From Mitosporidium daphniae (lineage: Eukaryota > Microsporidia): DNA of 29,375 nucleotides. The notes under the pieces are model-generated. The model was not told where the DNA came from, did not search any database, and saw nothing but the letters and a program-made list of their open reading frames with translations. Position 1 is the stretch's first letter. Each line of letters opens with the position of its first letter. The translations under genes and the position numbers were made by a program. Below, piece after piece: positions 18,350 to 26,748 of the stretch. Location: NCBI RefSeq assembly GCF_000760515.2, contig NW_013546190.1, forward strand, positions 1-29,375, given 5' to 3'.

Positions 18350-21300
18350 TTATTTGGATACAGGCTCAAGGAGAACCACGCCCTCAAGTACAGGGCTGAG
18401 AGCAGAGTATGCCTCATTAGCANGCTCTGCCCTCTCAGAATAAGATAAGATCACAGGGGTAGCATGCGTCTGAAAACCGGTGATGGTCTTTGGACGTCCG
18501 GCCTGTCCTACAACATCAACTGCTTGACCGACGCGGACGGAAACATTCAGCGGTTCCAATGTTTTTGCGTCAAGAGTCATCAAGAATCGAGGGTAAAGAG
18601 CTGGCACAAGCAGGAAAAAAAGACCCGGATTTTTATCAATCAGAAATTCCGGTCCAAGGGAGAGAAAGATGGAGCAAATCGAAATCAGAGCCATCAACGA
18701 CGGCTTACAAATGAGCGATTTGTGAGCGTGAAGCGGCGAAGCATGAAGGATTCCTTTTCCGGAATGCAAAAGCCCTTGTGCGAAACGCACCCCAAATAAC
18801 AGATGGCCATCCCGAGAATAATACGAGGCCAGTGACCTGAGCATAATGGCCAGACGAGAATTATTTGTTCCCGCTCCAATCAGACCGAGGCCAAAGATGG
18901 CGCTCATGGCCACGGCCGTGTCATGGTCGTGAGAATATTTGGAAAGCGTCTCTAGAATGATTGTCTTGGGTGCTGAAACTGACAATAGCCCCATAGCCAA
19001 TGGGACGGCACGGCGGATCGAAATATCACCATAGTGCATCTAAAAATCAAACAGCAGCAAATACCAAATGCCCAAGAAGCCTAAATGACATCTCAGTACC
19101 GATCTCTTCTCCCATTGCAATAGCGGCAAGAGCAATGACAGCATATGGTCTTCCATGACCCGGATCTGGGTGCTCATTTTTTGCATCTTGCTGCTCTTTT
19201 TGGCTCTTGTTTTGTAAACAAAGAGACGTAACTGCCTCTTGGATTTTCAATACATTTCCAGACCCGGCATAGGACATCATCATGATAAGAGTCTCGGCCT
19301 GTTTTACCGTAGGAGCATGCGAAATCACACGAATCGATTCAAGAACGACGTCAATCATATCGTCGCTATCAACACTGCTTTTTTCGTCGACATAATATTC
19401 AGAAGAGCGGGAAAGGAAAAGGAAGGACAGTCCAAGCAACATAAGCTGCACAAATGGATGCTCCAATTCGCTTTCTTGCAAGCTCATCAGGCTCTGTATT
19501 ATGGTTGAGGTAATCTCTGGATTTCCACTGCCACCGAAAATCAGCCCCAATGCAAGAGAAGCCAAACCAAGGATCTCCAAATTGAGAGGGGAATCCTCAG
19601 AAACATCCAAAAGAGGAAGAAGTACATGAAGCAGTGGTTCTTTTCTTGTCCCAATATAAGCAATACCGAGCCTATGCTAAATTATACAAAAATAATACCC
19701 AATGATGGCAGACATCCGAATGTTGTGATCGATGCCGGGTGAAAGGGATTCTGAAAGTAAGGCCATGGCTGGCTCAGCTTCATTTTCCACGTTACAAGAA
19801 ACGATCCCAATCGCCAAAAGAGCGCCCGCCTATTGTCAAATCAAAAGAAAATAGAATACCCTAACATTTGCATCCCCCGATTCTAGAAACTTGTCCAAAT
19901 GTGATAATGCCACTTCAACGTTCCACAGGTGCATTAGCCCAATGCTTGCAATATTACAAATCAATGCTAAAAACAATAAAAGCCGATTTTAACGAACCAT
20001 TTCCCCGAGCCTGCAACAGTCGTGATTCTCCCTCCGCTCCAAGAATCAGCTTGTCACTCCCAAATCCGGCATTTAAAAGTCCATTGACAAAAATAGAAGC
20101 CAGATCTTCTTTAGCAGGATCAGCAGGTACGAGAAGAGATGAAAATCTTCCCGGATTTTCTAAATGACGCTTGTAGACTTCTTCTGGGCTTTTGGGCTCT
20201 GTGACCTTAAACTCGGAAGCCAAGATGCTAAAGAAATGTGAAAGCTTTGAATTTGTTAAAATCTGCATTAGTTCCCGTTCTTCCGTTTCATCCATACAAT
20301 GAGATACGTCTGGAATTATGCGCTCACGGGCCAGCATAAAGGAAAGCTGCCTTTTTAGGCCCCTAGAAGGTTAAAAAGACCAATTAGAAATACTTTTCGG
20401 CATTTGTGAAATCTTCTTGGATGGCCTGTAGATCCCCCAGGCGTAAAGCAATCAGCATTGCCTTTGGCACATCCTTGACTTTACGGTAGACTCCATGTAT
20501 TACTCGAAGCAGCTTTTCATCATCAGGAGATGCCTCATAACCAACACATCTAGAATTATGGATCGGAGTTTGCAATGGTTACGAGGTGAGATAGAGGGCA
20601 ATTCGTTGATAATTTCTAGCATCAACAAGAGAAGTTAATTGGGATAAGATTTCAACTTCTACTGCCAAATCACACGCATCGGCATCTGCATTATGCGCTA
20701 AGAAAAAAGGTAACAGTTCAGACGCCAAAGCTTGCAACTTTAAGCGGAGCGAATAATTTTCGAAGGCCTCTTCATATTCTCCCATGATCTCCATTGATAA
20801 GTGGCTTGAAAAATATTAAAACTCCCCATAGTTACCTGACATATTCGTGGCCCCAAGCGCCGGGTGCTTCCGCAGAGGCTCCGTGCATCCGGTAATGGAG
20901 GGTCAAACGCTGATCCTGTTCCCCATATGCCATGCTAAGCACAGACAAAATATCGGAAAGCTTTGCCTAAATGGAAGATGCCGTTTTACACGGAAAACAA
21001 TACCTGATTTGAGTGGTCCATTGCCACCTGCTTTCCATCATGCAAATTCCGAAGTTGGGAATAATGGTCTTTCAGATATTTGATTGGCTTTGGAACACTA
21101 GTCATTGAAGTGGTTGCATTTTTGATTGCACTGGCAAGTGCATCAAGCGCTGCATTTACCACGCTTTGATCAACATCCTTAATGAAAGAAAGCCGTGAAT
21201 ACCTGGACACGCTCTACAAGAAGTTGGAGTTGCTCCTTCAGTAATCTGTCTTCCTCAGACTATGGTAAACATAAATGGGATATAGATTACGATTTCAGAA

Positions 21301-21398
21301 TCAACATCCTTCTTCCCCGGTTCCGGATTAGCGTGAGAAGCTGGTGCAGTTGGGTGAAGGGAAGAAGAAGATTGTTGTAGGGGATTATTAGCGTCCAT
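18350..21398 (-). CDS. RPN1: 26S proteasome regulatory subunit RPN1 (PSMD2)
   Basis: Base subunit of the 19S particle and docking platform for ubiquitin, UBL shuttles and Ubp6. Eleven exons are recovered by matching the family: 21398-21291, 21259-21203, 21177-21004, 20966-20836, 20804-20583, 20549-20394, 20362-19998, 19966-19860, 19829-19699, 19671-19065, 19039-18350. Intron lengths in that order are 31, 25, 37, 31, 33, 31, 31, 30, 27 and 25 nt. The product is 915 aa, close to human PSMD2. Diagnostic segments include SEEDRLLKEQL, TTSMTSVPKPIKYL, WGHEYV, AHNADADACDL, SIGLMHLWNV, YAGSGNVLK, IAMGEEIG, RRAVPLAMGL and VGQAVDVVGQAGRPKTITGF, spanning N-domain, PC repeats and C-domain. N at 18423 falls in a codon read as Leu in relatives (CTT). 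Two acceptors are AAG and eight are TAG; one donor is the unusual GTTCGT. Confidence 0.98.
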
Positions 21399-21463
21399 TT
21401 GATAAAATTAAATTTTCAAATTCCTTTATTTTGCATGTTTACAGATTGTATTCAGCAGCCTGC

Positions 21464-21883
21464 CTATAAGGCTGTTTCGTGGCTTATGAAGAACGGCAAT
21501 ATTTCAAATTGAAGCTTGATCCACTCGCTTTCAAAGGGCGCTGGCTTGTTTGTGCTTACAGCCTCAGGGGTGTCTCCAAAAAGGTAAACCCCTTGTGGGT
21601 ATGAAGAGGGAGTAATCTCGGCCAAGGTAGTTATCACAATGTCTTCCTCATTTCCGGCCAAAGTGATGTTCATTTTAAAGCCTTCTGGGGCACTTCTGAT
21701 CAATATATCCTTGGCCCTGTGAATGTCCTGCCCGTCGATCACATGCGACCATACTGTGTCAATCGCATAGGATTCTATCACTTTCCCCTCCCTGTCGAGT
21801 AGATCAAATTCGATTATGCCTGAACCATTTGTGTTGTGCGCAATCAGCCCGATCATTGCAAGAATTATTAGGACGAGCTTCAT
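21464..21883 (-). CDS. Small secretory-pathway protein, function unknown
   Basis: 139 aa from ATG 21883. The open frame extends 39 codons further upstream, but only this ATG places a classic signal peptide at the N-terminus (MKLVLIILAMIGLIAHNTNG). The mature part is beta-rich and acidic (IIEFDLLDREGKVIESY, MNITLAGNEEDIVITTL, YPQGVYLFGD), with one NIT sequon and no membrane segment or ER-retention signal. This suggests a soluble secreted or ER-lumenal beta domain. No family is recognised. It lies 66 bp upstream of the RPN1 ATG on the same strand and 147 bp downstream of uL5m. Confidence 0.65.
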   Translation of the reverse strand: MKLVLIILAMIGLIAHNTNGSGIIEFDLLDREGKVIESYAIDTVWSHVIDGQDIHRAKDILIRSAPEGFKMNITLAGNEEDIVITTLAEITPSSYPQGVYLFGDTPEAVSTNKPAPFESEWIKLQFEILPFFISHETAL

Positions 21884-22029
21884 TTTGCAAAATAAAGTTT
21901 TGACCTCTGATGTGATGATATTCCCCAACGCCGAAACTTTAATTTCAAAGCGACATGTAAACCCCATCCCAGCGTCATATTGTATGCTACAAATTGGCAC
22001 AGCTTGCCATGTTTATTAACCCAAGCACG

Positions 22030-23118
22030 CTATGATAATGCTGCTGCTCCTGCCTTCAACCCAGTTGGGCGAAGCAGCTCCAACCTCTCTTCCCTATTTG
22101 GAAGAGCCAAAGGCACTCGTAGACGATATGAGAATGGATTAAAAAAGGCGCTAAGAAAATATGTCATCGCCACAAGAGTTTCGGGAGTTTTCTCTTGCAA
22201 TTGTAGGGGGAAATGTACCTTCAAGTGCGGTCTGATATAAATGTAAAACGGATTCACATTTGGCGCAGAAAAAAGATCGGAAAGGCCATCAAAGTGGCCT
22301 TCGACATCGGGAAACTTGAGGCAATCTAAGGGCGATATAACGTATGTAGTTTTTGCCGAGAGAGGATTATCGCCGCTTTTAAAGGCCCGCTCATGAAATT
22401 TGTGTCTGGCAATAAGCTTGCGCCGTAATTTGGACTTGACACGTTTTATAATATCCTCGGACAGCGGGTTGAACGAGTTCGAGCGTGTGAAAGCGCCAAG
22501 CATCTCATCACGTGCAATTTTATGAACATCCAGTGAATGTGTCAGCAGTCCGTTTCTTGTGGGAAGACGTTGGAACGATGGATCTGGAAGGTAAAACTCG
22601 CGGAGCTTATCCAGAAATTCAAAGGACTCGGCCTCATTCCGCAAAGAGCAGCTGATTTTGAGACCAGAATGCGAGGAAGTGGCTTTTCTGTAATCATCGG
22701 CACTCATCATGTTCTTTGCGTGTTTTTTTCCGGAAGCTGCATTTGAAGCGAAATTGAGCTTCGTCAATAGAAGCGCTCTTTTTTCCTTGTCTGATCTTCT
22801 ACCATTATCAGACATTTCATCTTTGACAGAATTGGGAGACGAAGGCGACAAATAAATGTTGCTTGAAAGCCCATTGAACAAAATTTCAGACGTTCCTTCC
22901 CTGAACACATTGCAAGGTGTAGCGTTTGGTCGCTTGCCAGTGAGAAGCTGGAGCAAAAGTGCCGACTTGTATTTATAGTTTGGGTTATGTGCAGTACCAC
23001 CGTCTAAAACCATGGAGACATCCATGCTAAGAATAGAAACATAGCCGTTGAAGAGATTGAGCATATCAGGCCGCAATATCCGCTCATAGTACTCCAGAAG
23101 CCGATTCCTGAGTAACAT
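22030..23118 (-). CDS. Mitochondrial large ribosomal subunit protein uL5m (MRPL7-like)
   Basis: Component of the mitoribosome central protuberance contacting 5S-region rRNA and P-site tRNA elements. 362 aa from ATG 23118, longer than bacterial L5 but typical of fungal MRPL7 with inserts. The N-domain matches uL5: RNRLLEYYERILRPDML, then SMDVSMVLDGG, then the core LLQLLTGKRPNATPCNVFREG. The C-terminal part has the uL5 block CLKFPDVEGHFD followed by a beta strand. Between them is a poorly conserved basic/Ser-rich insert of about 150 residues. The chosen ATG gives only a short Arg/Leu-rich start. Another ATG at 23156, in a different frame, begins a better presequence-like stretch, so the true 5' end is uncertain. 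Mammalian mitoribosomes lack uL5m while fungi keep it, supporting a fungal host with mitochondrial translation. Confidence 0.8.
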   Translation of the reverse strand: MLLRNRLLEYYERILRPDMLNLFNGYVSILSMDVSMVLDGGTAHNPNYKYKSALLLQLLTGKRPNATPCNVFREGTSEILFNGLSSNIYLSPSSPNSVKDEMSDNGRRSDKEKRALLLTKLNFASNAASGKKHAKNMMSADDYRKATSSHSGLKISCSLRNEAESFEFLDKLREFYLPDPSFQRLPTRNGLLTHSLDVHKIARDEMLGAFTRSNSFNPLSEDIIKRVKSKLRRKLIARHKFHERAFKSGDNPLSAKTTYVISPLDCLKFPDVEGHFDGLSDLFSAPNVNPFYIYIRPHLKVHFPLQLQEKTPETLVAMTYFLSAFFNPFSYRLRVPLALPNREERLELLRPTGLKAGAAALS

Positions 23119-23201
23119 TGAATATTTGCACAAAATCTAAATAGTCCCAACGCCATTTATTCAATTAAAATTTAGCCGACGAAAGATGGCCCGTGTGCCT
23201 A

Positions 23202-23248
23202 TCTGTCTGTATGTATGTCTGTGTGTGTGCCTGTGTGCCTGTCTGTCG
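23202..23248. repeat. TG/TCTG-rich simple repeat, left copy
   Basis: Run of TCTG, TATG and TG units between uL5m and the 5-phosphatase. It contains TGTGTGTGTGCCTGTG at 23220-23235, which recurs exactly and in the same orientation at 25012-25027 on the other side of the phosphatase gene. Confidence 0.85.
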
Positions 23249-23301
23249 TTCACTCGAGCTCATATAGACCGGGAATCTCGTGAAGCCCAAAACGGTCAAA
23301 T

Positions 23302-24861
23302 TTAAGAAAAAAATTTTGTATTGCGAACAAAAAAAGAGCATATCGCCAAGAAAAGGAACACAATAAGAATCATTAAGACTAAGAAAAGGAAAACAGTTTT
23401 AATTGGAAGCGAAAGCGCGTTGGAAATAAAGTCGCCGATATACATTCTTAAATGCAAAAATCTAACACTGGAGTCCACTGGGTTTATGCTCTCTCTACAT
23501 TCTTTCTCAGCCTTGAGCTGTTTTGACCTTATGGCATAGAGCCCGAAAATTGGTTTGTGGTCCGAAGAAATGATAAATGGCGTTGAAGTGTACACCTCTG
23601 GCTGGATAGTGTTTGCGCCAGAAGAGTAATATAGGATCCGATCGCACCAGCTTGGAATGTGGACAGACTTGTCGATGATGTCGAGATGGTTTGACCCCGG
23701 GATATACTTGTAAGTTGGCGGGAAAGTGATTCTTGCCTCATCAAACTCGGAGAATGAGTACCTGCTGATCCGATCAAAGGTTAGCTGATCAAAAGCAAGC
23801 AAAGCGGGCCAGTTTTTGTCCTTCAGCCATTGGGGAATATTTCTCCACTCACTTTTGTGGCTCCCCCCGTTGATCTCCGCGTTCAGCGGAATTGGGGAAA
23901 TCGGAAATGACGAGGGAAAAGGCCCCAAAGATGGGCTCATTTGAATAAGTGGAGAGATATCTATCTGGGTTTCGTCTGGGTTTCTTGCAGTGGTCTCCAT
24001 ATTCTGATCAAAAAGACAGTTCTTATCGGAAAGCCTATAATTAAAGTCGCCAAAGAAAAAGGCAATTGAAGTGGAAGTGATCCTAGCATCTGAAAGAGCA
24101 TCATCGCCTTTTCCGTGCAAAAAGAGCCTGTGGAATATCGTTTCATATTCGGATCTTCTGGATGCAATGTTATTTGGATTGGCAGAAAAATGAGCATTAA
24201 TGACTGAAATGTCGCCCTCAAAGAGAGAATCGCCATTTGCATCTTTAAGGGACACAGAGAGCTGGACCCCAATCGCCCCTTTCGATCCGACAAACAAAGG
24301 ACCGGTGCCAAAATGAGCCCTTCTACAAACCGAAACCGAAAGTGAATTGCCTTTGGGGTAGGATGTTCTTTGAAAGATAACAAGGAAGAACCCCATCCAT
24401 TGAATCGATCCAACAACGCAATATCGAGAAAGGTGATTCGGAATGAAGGTAATGCTTAATGCAGCTTCAATTTGGACAATCCACTTTTTTACTTGGGGAT
24501 CTTCCCAATGAAGAGTTGCCTTCCATTCCTGAAACCCGAGAATGATGAGGTCCGGATGCGAATCTACTTCGCCATTTGATAAGAACCCTTTGCCGGACAG
24601 AATATCGTATTCGGTCAGCTTTTCCTGTTGCGAATACCCGCCCGGGGTAGATGGCGAAAGCGAGTCTGAAGAGTCAAATAGACAATTTTCAGCTTCAAAT
24701 GGATTAACGCGTTGGCACTCGAAGGCCATATGTTTGAGCCAATGTGTTATTTCTGACAAAGAAGACTCGTTCTGGGAATTGATATTCCACGAGCCAATCA
24801 TGATTTTCAGCGATGGCTTTTCATTGCTCGTCAGGAGAAGCGGAGGCTGTTCATGGAGCAT
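23302..24861 (-). CDS. Tail-anchored inositol polyphosphate 5-phosphatase (Inp54-like)
   Basis: Predicted phosphoinositide 5-phosphatase that removes the 5-phosphate of PI(4,5)P2 or related lipids. 519 aa, intronless, from ATG 24861. The open frame extends 7 codons upstream without an ATG. The magnesium-dependent catalytic domain is complete: GSWNIN (metal/substrate Asn, residue 26), GFQEW (Glu112), GSKGAIGVQL, VINAHFSAN, GDFNYRL (271-277), FPPTYKY, PSWCDRIL (from 403) and SDHKPI (from 433). An insert of about 40 residues, Pro/Ser-rich, follows GDFNYRL. The C-terminus ends in one strongly hydrophobic segment (about 489-512) with a short basic tail, a tail anchor as in yeast Inp54, which sits in the ER membrane. 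ER location here is inferred. The promoter carries a TTAGGGTTAG box 9 bp from the ATG. Confidence 0.92.
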   Translation of the reverse strand: MLHEQPPLLLTSNEKPSLKIMIGSWNINSQNESSLSEITHWLKHMAFECQRVNPFEAENCLFDSSDSLSPSTPGGYSQQEKLTEYDILSGKGFLSNGEVDSHPDLIILGFQEWKATLHWEDPQVKKWIVQIEAALSITFIPNHLSRYCVVGSIQWMGFFLVIFQRTSYPKGNSLSVSVCRRAHFGTGPLFVGSKGAIGVQLSVSLKDANGDSLFEGDISVINAHFSANPNNIASRRSEYETIFHRLFLHGKGDDALSDARITSTSIAFFFGDFNYRLSDKNCLFDQNMETTARNPDETQIDISPLIQMSPSLGPFPSSFPISPIPLNAEINGGSHKSEWRNIPQWLKDKNWPALLAFDQLTFDRISRYSFSEFDEARITFPPTYKYIPGSNHLDIIDKSVHIPSWCDRILYYSSGANTIQPEVYTSTPFIISSDHKPIFGLYAIRSKQLKAEKECRESINPVDSSVRFLHLRMYIGDFISNALSLPIKTVFLFLVLMILIVFLFLAICSFFVRNTKFFS

Positions 24862-24869
24862 TAATATTT

Positions 24870-24879
24870 TTAGGGTTAG
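24870..24879 (+). promoter_or_regulatory. Telo-box (TTAGGGTTAG) upstream of the 5-phosphatase
   Basis: Reads CTAACCCTAA on the gene's strand, 9 bp before its ATG. TTAGGG elements are bound by Tbf1-like factors in fungal promoters. A related ACCCTAAA lies at 13731-13738 just before tRNA-Gly/THO2. Function is inferred only. Confidence 0.35.
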
Positions 24880-25001
24880 CAAACTTGAGCAATAGGCAAA
24901 AGCTTCTCTACCGACCGTGAAACATTAAACTTGGAATTGGGCTAATCATAACATGTCGCACATTTTTGAGGTTTTAAATTTATTTAGAAAAAGAATGTCT
25001 A

Positions 25002-25028
25002 AATGTGTGCATGTGTGTGTGCCTGTGC
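25002..25028. repeat. TG-rich simple repeat, right copy
   Basis: TG-rich run containing the 16-bp sequence shared with 23220-23235 (here 25012-25027), same orientation. It lies between the 5-phosphatase start and the next gene. Confidence 0.85.
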
Positions 25029-25111
25029 AAATATTCATTTAGAAAGGCATTCCCGCCTACCCGCTTAAATTCTTGCGTCAAATATGATGTTGTGTCCAAA
25101 TTTTCAGCAGC

Positions 25112-26476
25112 ATGGGCGATTATCTTCACCCACCACAAACACCACCACCCTCCTCCCCAAGAAGGGTAAATAAGGAACACACAAATGTTTCCTTCAATTT
25201 CAGCACCCCCGTGCAATCTTCTCCCAATTGTCACCCAAATGGAAAATGGTCAGCAAGTGCGGAAGAAAATTTGCCATCTAAAAAGTCATCATCAAGGGTT
25301 CTCAATTTCTCTCTATCCCAGTCAAAAAAGAAAAAGAAAAGGAGAGAATCCAGTGAGGTTCCTACTTTCTGGGGATTGACAACAATGACTTCGCCAAATT
25401 TTAATCCTTCCCGCCTCACTTCACGTCAGCAAGCGTCTTTGATGTCAAAATGCGAAGCCTTGGGAAGAAATATCGATGCCTTTACTCCCGAAGTGCTCTC
25501 AACACTTTCTCCTTTTGTTCTGGATCGGATCTCAAACGAATCATCAGGTATTATACCGTGGACTCAACAGCTGAATACAACATCGCCGAAGAGATGTTCA
25601 GACATTTCAGCAACGGAATCCCATGCTGAAAAAGAAAACTTGCTTTCTTCCACAGCAAAAGAAAATCCCCGCTTCTCCAGGAAGGTAAATCAGAAAATTA
25701 GATCTGCTGCAACCGTCGAAAACCCCAGCATAAAGTTATCAACTAAAGCTCAATTTAAATCGAAAAAAGATTTTGTGCCTACAGATGGTGCAAAAGATAA
25801 AGGCACAAATTCCAAGCAGTGCCAAATATCGCTTGCAAAAGTTGAAAAGAACCCTAAAGGATCACAATCCTTAAATACAGACAACTTTTTGAGGAAAATC
25901 CACATGATTTCGCCAGATTCAAATCATGACTTTGTACAAAATGCCGCTTCCACTTTTTTAGATGTTGCAAAGCCTACTTTTAACACCGACCTTATAAAGG
26001 ATAACAAAAATAATGGTCCCATTTTGGAATCCGTTTTTGGAACGGAACCTGGCAAAGTCTGTGAAACTCCAATTGCCAACGAATCGCATGGATTCTTTTC
26101 AACTAATCTGTCGCAGTTATCCGATAAGCCCCTTGCTAACCCTTCGCCAATTTTGATAGAAACTGGTTCCACATCGCCAGTGCAGAATTCTTTTGCATCC
26201 GAAATTGTTGTGCCCAGATGTTTCCTTCCCTCGCTGCCAAGTACGGGGACTCGCTTTTCAAAAACCTATCAGGACATAATTTACAAAAGAGCCGTTTGCC
26301 AGATTCACAAGTTTATATCTGAAGATGGTACGTGCTGCAAAGATCTGCTCTCAAAAGTAAAAAACTGCTCTAGCCCTTCACTAGCTCTGCAATGTTTCCT
26401 TTCTTCAAATGATGATCTTTGTCTTCATACAAAAAAGAACGAATTAATTTCATTTCTTACCTATCTGCTTGTTTAG
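25112..26476 (+). CDS. Basic, mostly disordered protein, function unknown
   Basis: 454 aa from ATG 25112, one open frame. The N-terminal 80 residues are Pro/Ser-rich (HPPQTPPPSSP) and end in a strong nuclear-localisation-type run, KKKKKRR (72-78). Then comes a short conserved-looking block with PTFWGL and LTSRQQASLMSKCEAL (about 84-115). The centre is low-complexity Ser/Asn/Lys. The last 70 residues look folded and helical (FSKTYQDIIYKRAVCQIHKF, CCKDLLSKVKNC). Several SP/TP sites suggest a phosphorylated nuclear protein, possibly cell-cycle or chromatin related, but no family is recognised. The TAG stop is followed in frame by 25 more coding-like codons (to 26551), and a 56-nt GT..AG alternative end exists. 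It lies 272 bp upstream of GPATCH1 on the same strand. Confidence 0.72.
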   Translation: MGDYLHPPQTPPPSSPRRVNKEHTNVSFNFSTPVQSSPNCHPNGKWSASAEENLPSKKSSSRVLNFSLSQSKKKKKRRESSEVPTFWGLTTMTSPNFNPSRLTSRQQASLMSKCEALGRNIDAFTPEVLSTLSPFVLDRISNESSGIIPWTQQLNTTSPKRCSDISATESHAEKENLLSSTAKENPRFSRKVNQKIRSAATVENPSIKLSTKAQFKSKKDFVPTDGAKDKGTNSKQCQISLAKVEKNPKGSQSLNTDNFLRKIHMISPDSNHDFVQNAASTFLDVAKPTFNTDLIKDNKNNGPILESVFGTEPGKVCETPIANESHGFFSTNLSQLSDKPLANPSPILIETGSTSPVQNSFASEIVVPRCFLPSLPSTGTRFSKTYQDIIYKRAVCQIHKFISEDGTCCKDLLSKVKNCSSPSLALQCFLSSNDDLCLHTKKNELISFLTYLLV

Positions 26477-26748
26477 GCCAAGTTCGCTGGCTTAATTTTG
26501 AACGAGCTTTACCTGTCTTTCCTGAAGGACAGTGTATATGCCATATCCAATTAAAATATCATTTTTGTCATCTACATAGCAAAGTACCACTTGGCATACT
26601 TTAATCAATAGCTTTATTAAGAATCCATTTGTGGCCGATCATTGATTTGTCGGGCGTGACGAACTCCGCCATTTGATGGTACATTAAATTTGCGTATATG
26701 TTACAAATTTAAATTGATATCGTCGAGGGTGGCCAAACCTAAATTTTC

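Noticed and set aside
25157-25210. Possible 38-nt intron near the 5' end of the unknown basic protein
   Set aside because: The GT..CAG segment is open in frame, would shift the frame if removed, and ends in CAG, which none of the 17 supported introns use.
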